From contig JACVTC010000007.1 of assembly GCA_016946835.1 (NCBI GenBank), forward strand, positions 1,171,501 through 1,190,000: a DNA stretch of 18,500 bases, written 5' to 3'. The stretch's first letter is position 1, and every line of letters starts with the position of its first letter. Below, one piece after another: positions 13,257 to 18,500 of the stretch. The position numbers were made by a program, and so were the translations under genes. The notes under the pieces are model-generated. The model saw only the letters and a list, made by a program, of their open reading frames with translations, was not told the origin of the DNA and did no database searches. This DNA comes from Neocallimastix lanati (nom. inval.) (lineage: Eukaryota; Neocallimastigomycota; Neocallimastigomycetes; Neocallimastigales; Neocallimastigaceae).

Positions 13257-14103
13257 ATGGCCGCAACTTTACCAGCGGAAATTATTAATAACGAATCTTC
13301 CACCCCACGTCTTTTCAATAAGTGGAGGTTAGTATATTAAAATATATTAATAATAATTAGTTTATAATAGAAGGAAGGAAAGTATTAAAATATATTTTTT
13401 TAATATATAAACTAGTTATGAAGAAGTTGAATCCAAGGAACTTTCTCTTGCTGTAAGTATAAAATAATTTAATTATACAAAATTTTAATTAAAAAAAAAA
13501 GGTTATTAATGATATTATTTAATAATTTAGGATTACCTTCAAATCAGTCACCCAGTTTACCTTCCACACACTGCTGGTCGTTACCAAGTTAAGAGATTCC
13601 GTAAGGCTCAAGTAAGTTAAAAGTAATTAACATAATTATTATGAGATTGATTTAATTAAATATTATTTACTTGTATATAAAAGTGTCCAATTGTTGAACG
13701 TTTAACCAACTCTCTTATGATGCACGGACGTAACAACGGTAAGAAGCTCATGGCTACTCGTATTGTTAAGCACACTTTCGAAATCATTCATCTTCTTACT
13801 GACCAAAACCCAATCCAAGTTTTATTGGATGCTATTACTAACACTGGTCCACGTGAAGATTCTACTCGTATTGGTTCCTCCGGTACTGTCAGAAGACAAG
13901 CTGTTGATGTTTCTCCATTAAGAAGAGTCAACCAAGCTATCTGGCTCCTTACCACTGGTGCTCGTGAAGCTTCCTTCAGAAACATCAAGACCATTGCTGA
14001 ATGTCTTGCTGAAGAATTAATCAACGCTGCTAAGGGTTCTTCCAACTCTTACGCCATCAAGAAGAAGGATGAAATTGAACGTGTCGCTAAGAGCAACCGT
14101 TAA
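13257..14103 (+). CDS. RPS5: 40S ribosomal protein S5 (uS7)
   Basis: Exons 13257-13327, 13416-13452, 13531-13611 and 13684-14103 join in phase to 609 nt, 202 aa plus TAA, the normal length for eukaryotic S5. The protein carries the uS7 core: [98 protein letters not shown] and [12 protein letters not shown] at the C-terminus. It binds the 3' major domain of 18S rRNA in the 40S head, near the mRNA exit and E site. Codon use is strongly biased: all 13 lysines are AAG, and C-ending codons such as ACC, TCC and ATC are frequent, unlike the AAA-rich neighbours. This fits selection for high expression. The small second exon is 37 nt. The introns are 72-88 nt with GTTAGT or GTAAGT donors. Confidence 0.98.
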
Positions 14104-14349
14104 ATACCATATACATTATTCAGTTTTGTATATAATACAGATTTATATAGGCAGATTGTTATTATAAATCTTAATAGATTAATAAATAATTTAAAAAAAA
14201 AAAGTTTTTGGAATTGAAAAAATTATAAAGGTATAATTAAGTGTAATAAATTGGAATTAAAAAATATTTATTATAAATAATTATGATTTTGTGATATATA
14301 AGTAAATTTTATATTGGGTTTAAAAGGATTATTTTTACTTTAAGAATTG

Positions 14350-14481
14350 ATGATATTCTATGAAATAACAGCATTGGAAGAACGTAAATTGACGAATTTA
14401 AACTGGAATAATAAAAATATTGATACAATACCTATTGAGAATTTAGAATATATAAAATTATTAATTTGTGAAATATATTAA
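14350..14481 (+). other. Small unexplained ORF or gene relic
   Basis: 43 codons from ATG to TAA with varied composition (ALEERKLTNLNWNNKN early, LEYIKLLICEIY at the end), unusual among the Ile/Lys/Asn/Tyr noise of this gap. A further open stretch, EIINDIKREIN, follows at about 14490-14525 after an AG. I do not recognise the protein. It could be a degraded gene fragment, a short exon pair, or chance. Confidence 0.2.
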
Positions 14482-14740
14482 TATACAAGAAATAATAAAT
14501 GATATTAAAAGAGAAATTAATTAACAATGTTTAATTTTAAAATTACGATACTATGTCCAAATAATTTACTTTCGCTTCATATGTTATATCTATATGTAGT
14601 AATGAGTAAAATTACCACGTGAAAATATTATTTTAATTTAAATTGTTTTAATAATTTTAATAAAAAATAATTTTTTAATGTAGTTATTTTTTTATATTAT
14701 GGTTTTTAATCTTCGTGGTTCGTCAACACTGAAAAAATAG

Positions 14741-14830
14741 GAAGATAGACTAGCAGATCCAGTGCCCCCGAAAGAGAAGACCATAATGTCCTTTAGATAG
14801 TCAATTCAAACTCTAATCCGGAATATGAAT
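14741..14830. repeat. Dispersed repeat, copy A
   Basis: Aligns with copy B at 15222-15313 in the same orientation. Shared exact blocks are TAGTCAATTCAAA (14798-14810), CCGGAATATG (14818-14827) and AGACCAT (14778-14784), with weaker similarity upstream around CTAGCAGA. It lies in an unusually GC-rich island (about 14711-14830, including CAGTGCCCCCGAAAGAG). It is probably part of a transposable or other dispersed element; the type is not recognised. Confidence 0.7.
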
Positions 14831-15221
14831 TCTATTTAAAGATAAAAATTGCAATAATTCGACTGTAAAACAGAAAAAAAAATAAATAAATAAATACAAT
14901 AAAATAAAATAAAATAAAATAAATTTTAATCTTAGTTTTGTATTTTTAATTAAAAATTTTAAAATTAGTATATTTAATAATTATTATTTGAATAGTTAAC
15001 TAATGAATTTAATTAAATTCTGGTTCACCAATTGTTGTTGTTTTAGAACTATAAAAATTTAAAAATTGTTGTAAATAAAAAATTAAAACTGGAGGTTAAG
15101 TATTTAAATTGATAAAATCAAAAATATTTGTAAAAATATTATAATATTAATTTTTTTTTTTTTATAAAGTAAAAAAAAAATTAATTAAATATAAGAATAA
15201 ATATTTATATATATTATCATT

Positions 15222-15313
15222 ATTATTTCCTGCTAGTAACTCAATGTTTTTGAAGGATAAGACCATTAATTTCTTTAAAATAGTCAATTCAAAATAAACC
15301 GGAATATGTAATC
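15222..15313. repeat. Dispersed repeat, copy B
   Basis: Diverged direct copy of 14741-14830, about 480 bp downstream, with TAGTCAATTCAAA at 15281-15293, CCGGAATATG at 15299-15308 and AGACCAT at 15260-15266. It is more AT-rich than copy A (CCCCC in A is TTTTT here), as expected if it is older and decaying toward the background. Confidence 0.7.
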
Positions 15314-15376
15314 CTGAGGTGAAGTTCGTTATGTATGAACTTTTTTCTAATTTATACACTTTATTTTGAATTGACT
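15282..15376. repeat. 95-bp inverted repeat with nested hairpin
   Basis: AGTCAATTCAAAATAAA at 15282-15298 is the exact reverse complement of 15360-15376 (17 bp), with a 61-bp spacer. Inside the spacer, AAGTTC (15322-15327) and GAACTT (15337-15342) form a second stem with a 9-nt loop. One arm is part of repeat copy B. It resembles a tiny foldback or MITE-like structure. Confidence 0.75.
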
Positions 15377-16276
15377 TTTTATTTCACATGACTATTTAAA
15401 ATATTATTATGTTCATACTGGATAAAAAATATTTATTTTTTTATTAATTGTATTTTTTTTTTTATTTTATATATATATAAAAAAGGACATGTAAATGATA
15501 AATGAATAAGTATATAAAATTAAAGTTCGTAATAATTTAGCGGTAAAACAAACAAATAAACAAGCAAACAAAAAAAAAGAAAAGAAAAGATAAAAAAACC
15601 AACAATCATTTATGATATCTAAATGTTTCAATAAGTTTTTAAATAATTAATTTAAATCTTTCATAATTATCTCAATTATTATTTTTAAAAAAAAAAAATA
15701 TAATAAAGTTATGTACTGGCCTTCTTTATTAAATCGTATATATTTGACTGTTATTTTTGAAAATAATTCTTCAATTCTTTTATTATATAAATTATTTACT
15801 TTTTTTTATTTATTGATCTTTTATTATTTATTCTTATATAAATTATTTATTTTTACTTTTTTTAATTATTAATTTTAATAATATATTAATCATTAATATT
15901 GTTAATAATTAATATTACATTTAATATATATATTTCTATACATTAAATTCATAATGTAATACATAATAGTATATATATAATTATAAAGCATAATAAATAT
16001 TACAATTATATAAATCTTTGATATTTTAGTATAAATATTAAAAATATATTTATGAATTGTACTTTGATATTTTTATGTTTTCATCAATAATTCCATAAAT
16101 CCTTTATAAATTATTATATATTATTATTAAAATAAGCAAAAAGAAAAAAAAGAAAAAAAAGAAATATATAAAAATATAGAAATAATTAAAGCAATAAAAA
16201 AATTTATTCATATATATTATTAATTAAGAAAGCCTATTTAATGAATTTAATATTATTAATAATAAAATAATATATA

Positions 16277-16321
16277 TTTTATATTTTATATTTTATATTT
16301 TATATTTTATATTTTATATTA
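16277..16321. repeat. TTTTATA microsatellite
   Basis: About six 7-bp TTTTATA units in tandem, followed by AT-rich variants. Intergenic. Confidence 0.85.
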
Positions 16322-17029
16322 TTTGTATTACTATTTAAATATATTAAATATATTAAATATTAATTAATGTTGATATATTAATTTATTATGGAAATGATCG
16401 ATTCACAAAAAAAAAAAATTATTTTAAATTTTTTTTTTTTTTTTTGTGATAAATGAAATTTTAAAATATCTGGAAAAGTTCAAGTAATAAAAGATAATTA
16501 TTAATTTTTAAAATTTTAAATTTTCTTTACATAGAAAAATATTACAAAATAGTAAAGTAATGTTTTAAAATTACTAAATTAATAATAGTAAGAATTTTCA
16601 TATATAGTATTTTTTTTGTAGTAATTTTAATATGAAAAACTATTTTATTTTATTAAATACATAAAAAACATTTGTACAAGTAATAAATCATTTATTAAAA
16701 CATAAATCTTTTTTCTTTAACAATAACGCAAAATAAATTATTGAACTAATAAAAATAAAATTATTTATTTTTATTACTGATATAATTATTCTATTATAGA
16801 TTAAATGTAAAAATCAATTAATCTATACATTATCTATATTTATAATAAATAATTATTGACCATTTAAATTTTATTACCGACTTTTATAAAAATAATTATA
16901 TATATAATTAAAAATAATTTTAAAATAGTTTAGCGTTAATTCAATATTAAATTTTGAATCCATAAATATATAATATTTATATCATAAAATTTTTACTTAG
17001 AAATTATTAAATAGAAATTATAATATAAA

Positions 17030-18500
17030 ATGACATTTATTCTTGAATCTACCTCTTCTTTTAATACTCAACCAAATCAATCTCTTGAAATTAATACATA
17101 TAAATATGAAAAAAGTGGTTTTAGGATAATTTTTATTGATGTTCCAGGACCGTTATGTACGACTACTATTGTTGTCCCAACATTATCTCCTAATGACAAA
17201 GGATTACCACATACACTTGAAGTAATTTATATATTATATATAATTATAAAATAAAATATTAATAATTAAACTTACATTTAATAAATGAAGAAAAAATTAT
17301 AAATACACATTTAATATATATATATAAAAAAATGTTAACACTTTTCAATAATTATTTTAAATTTATATATTACGTATATTTTAATAGCATTTGATTTTTT
17401 GTGGTTCAAAAAATTATCCATATCGTGGTTATCTTGATAGGTATTCAATAGAATTAAAATAATAATAATAATAATAATAATAAAAATATAATTTTATATG
17501 GAAATTATTAAATTAAATTTTAATTTTTCCTTATTTTTATTTAGCTTAGCTAATCGTTGTTTATCAACGTAAGTCATATTAGAATAAGTTTTTATATTAT
17601 ATATAATTTAAATAATTATTCTAATAATAAAATCATATGAAATCTATATTTATAAAATTACATATAATTAATATAAAATATAGTGGTACTAATGCTTATA
17701 CAATGGAAGATAATACTGGTTATACCCTTGTTACAGCTGGTATATATTATTTTAATTCTTCAAATTATGTTTATATATTATATATTGTAGAACTTTATAA
17801 ATATATATATATTAACATATTATTATATAGGTGCTGAAGGAACTATTAATATCTTACCAATATTCTTAGACCATGTTATACAACCAACTTTAAGACCATA
17901 TCAATTTCTTACTGAAATTTATCATATTGATGGTACTGCTAAACAAAAGGGTGTTGTATATTGTGAAGTAAGTTAAAAGTTAAATAATATAATATAATTA
18001 TAATTATAAATTTTATTAATTAATATTGACATAAATTTATTAAAAAATAAAAAATAAAAGATGGCAAGTAGAGAAAATACTGAACCAGATTTAGTAAGTT
18101 AATGGTTCCATCAAAGTTATTTAATATTATTAGTTATATATATATATATATAATAAATTAATTTTTATTTTTATTACTATTTTTTTTTTTTTACTGTTTG
18201 TTTGTCAATAGCTTGATCTTCATTTAAGAATGAATTTATTTCAGAATAAATCAACTTATTCATATGAGTGTGGTATATATTTTAAATTATTAAAATTGTA
18301 TAATAATAATAATATTTTAATTTTTTATATATAATATACTAATAATATTTAATATTAATTTTCATTAAATTATATTTATAAAAATATTATAATAATAATA
18401 CGAATAAAATGAAATAAATAAAAGGTGGGAAAACGAAAGATATAAAAAATTTAACAAATGATGAAATTATCGAATATCATAAAAAGTTTTATGATCCATC
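17030..18500 (+). CDS. M16 zinc metallopeptidase, YOL098C/presequence-protease-like, 3' partial
   Basis: Exons 17030-17221, 17388-17440, 17545-17568, 17684-17739, 17831-17967, 18061-18093, 18212-18272 and 18425-18500 (cut by the window end), all in phase, about 236 residues. The inverted zinc-binding motif HxxEH is split by intron 1: H61-T-L-E64 ends exon 1 and H65 opens exon 2, in the context GLPHTLEHLIFCGSKNYP. Other family landmarks are STGTNAYTMEDNTGYT, then KGVVYCEMASREN, where Glu154 (the last residue of exon 5) matches the third zinc ligand of presequence proteases. LTNDEIIEYHKKFYDPS closes the visible part. The pattern fits the large single-chain M16 enzymes of the YOL098C (SDD3) / C05D11.1 type, which usually run to about 1000 residues. 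No clear mitochondrial presequence is seen: residues 1-20 contain no Arg or Lys and have two acidic residues. The substrate is unknown. Exon 3 is only 24 nt. The start is the first in-frame ATG, with the family fold beginning some 20 residues later. Confidence 0.9.

Larger units (their letters stand above)
14104..17029. other. Long intergenic gap between RPS5 and the M16 gene
   Basis: About 2.9 kb with no firmly supported gene. It holds the RPS5 3' UTR, a 43-codon open stretch (14350-14481), a repeated sequence in two diverged copies (14741-14830, 15222-15313), an inverted repeat (15282-15376), a TTTTATA microsatellite (about 16277-16321) and the M16 promoter. The stretch 15380-16980 is nearly pure AT, and I see nothing else in it. 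Confidence 0.7.

Noticed and set aside
13788-14045. Minus-strand ORF of 85 codons.
   Set aside because: Antisense shadow of RPS5 exon 4; higher GC content reduces stop codons there.
14705-14760. GTGGTTCGTCAAC resembles a tRNA B-box or T-arm.
   Set aside because: No matching A-box, acceptor stem or cloverleaf can be folded around it.
15162-15359. Minus-strand ORF of 65 codons over repeat copy B.
   Set aside because: The same frame in copy A is broken by stops, and the ORF ends in AT noise. Better explained as part of the dispersed repeat, although a decayed element protein cannot be excluded.

Overview
This is a eukaryotic nuclear window, extremely AT-rich. Introns are numerous, short and GT-AG, and the non-coding DNA is full of (AAT)n runs, A/T homopolymers and AT minisatellites. 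No bacterial-style operons, tRNA, rRNA or CRISPR array is visible. The proteins (a fungal Ymr1-type myotubularin, Mon1, a KAP/CDKN3-type phosphatase, Rps5 and a YOL098C-type M16 peptidase), many short introns, and Ser/Asn-rich inserts suggest a fungus. An anaerobic gut fungus (Neocallimastigomycota) is my best guess from composition; an AT-rich amoebozoan is a less likely alternative.

Layout. (1) 128-3441, plus strand: 3' part of a myotubularin phosphoinositide 3-phosphatase gene, five visible exons; the 5' end lies outside the window. (2) 3442-4352: repeat-filled gap between two convergent 3' ends, with poly(T), about 64 AAT units, seven 52-bp minisatellite units, and (ATTTT)10 that ends two bases before the MON1 stop codon. 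(3) 4353-7823, minus strand: complete MON1 gene rebuilt as 12 exons (1812 nt, 603 aa, every phase closing); one acceptor reads GG instead of AG. (4) 7824-9536: gap without a supported gene. (5) 9537-11058, minus strand: complete KAP/CDKN3-like phosphatase gene, five exons (885 nt, 294 aa). (6) 11059-13256: divergent intergenic region. (7) 13257-14103, plus strand: RPS5 (uS7), four coding exons, 202 aa, with much more GC-rich codon use than its neighbours. (8) 14104-17029: long gap with a diverged repeated sequence in two copies, a nested inverted repeat and a possible 43-codon relic. (9) 17030-18500, plus strand: 5' part of an M16 metallopeptidase gene, eight exons visible, cut by the window end.

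The genes are ordinary housekeeping genes and do not form a dedicated system. Myotubularin (which removes PI3P) and Mon1 (subunit of the Rab7/Ypt7 exchange factor recruited to PI3P membranes) act in the same endosomal pathway, but their adjacency is probably chance. The oddities worth a second look are in gene structure: the GG acceptor and an AG|GTAAGT exon start in MON1, probable leader introns ending just before several ATGs, micro-exons of 24-37 nt, the 52-bp minisatellite at the convergent 3' ends, and the repeated element near 14.7-15.4 kb.
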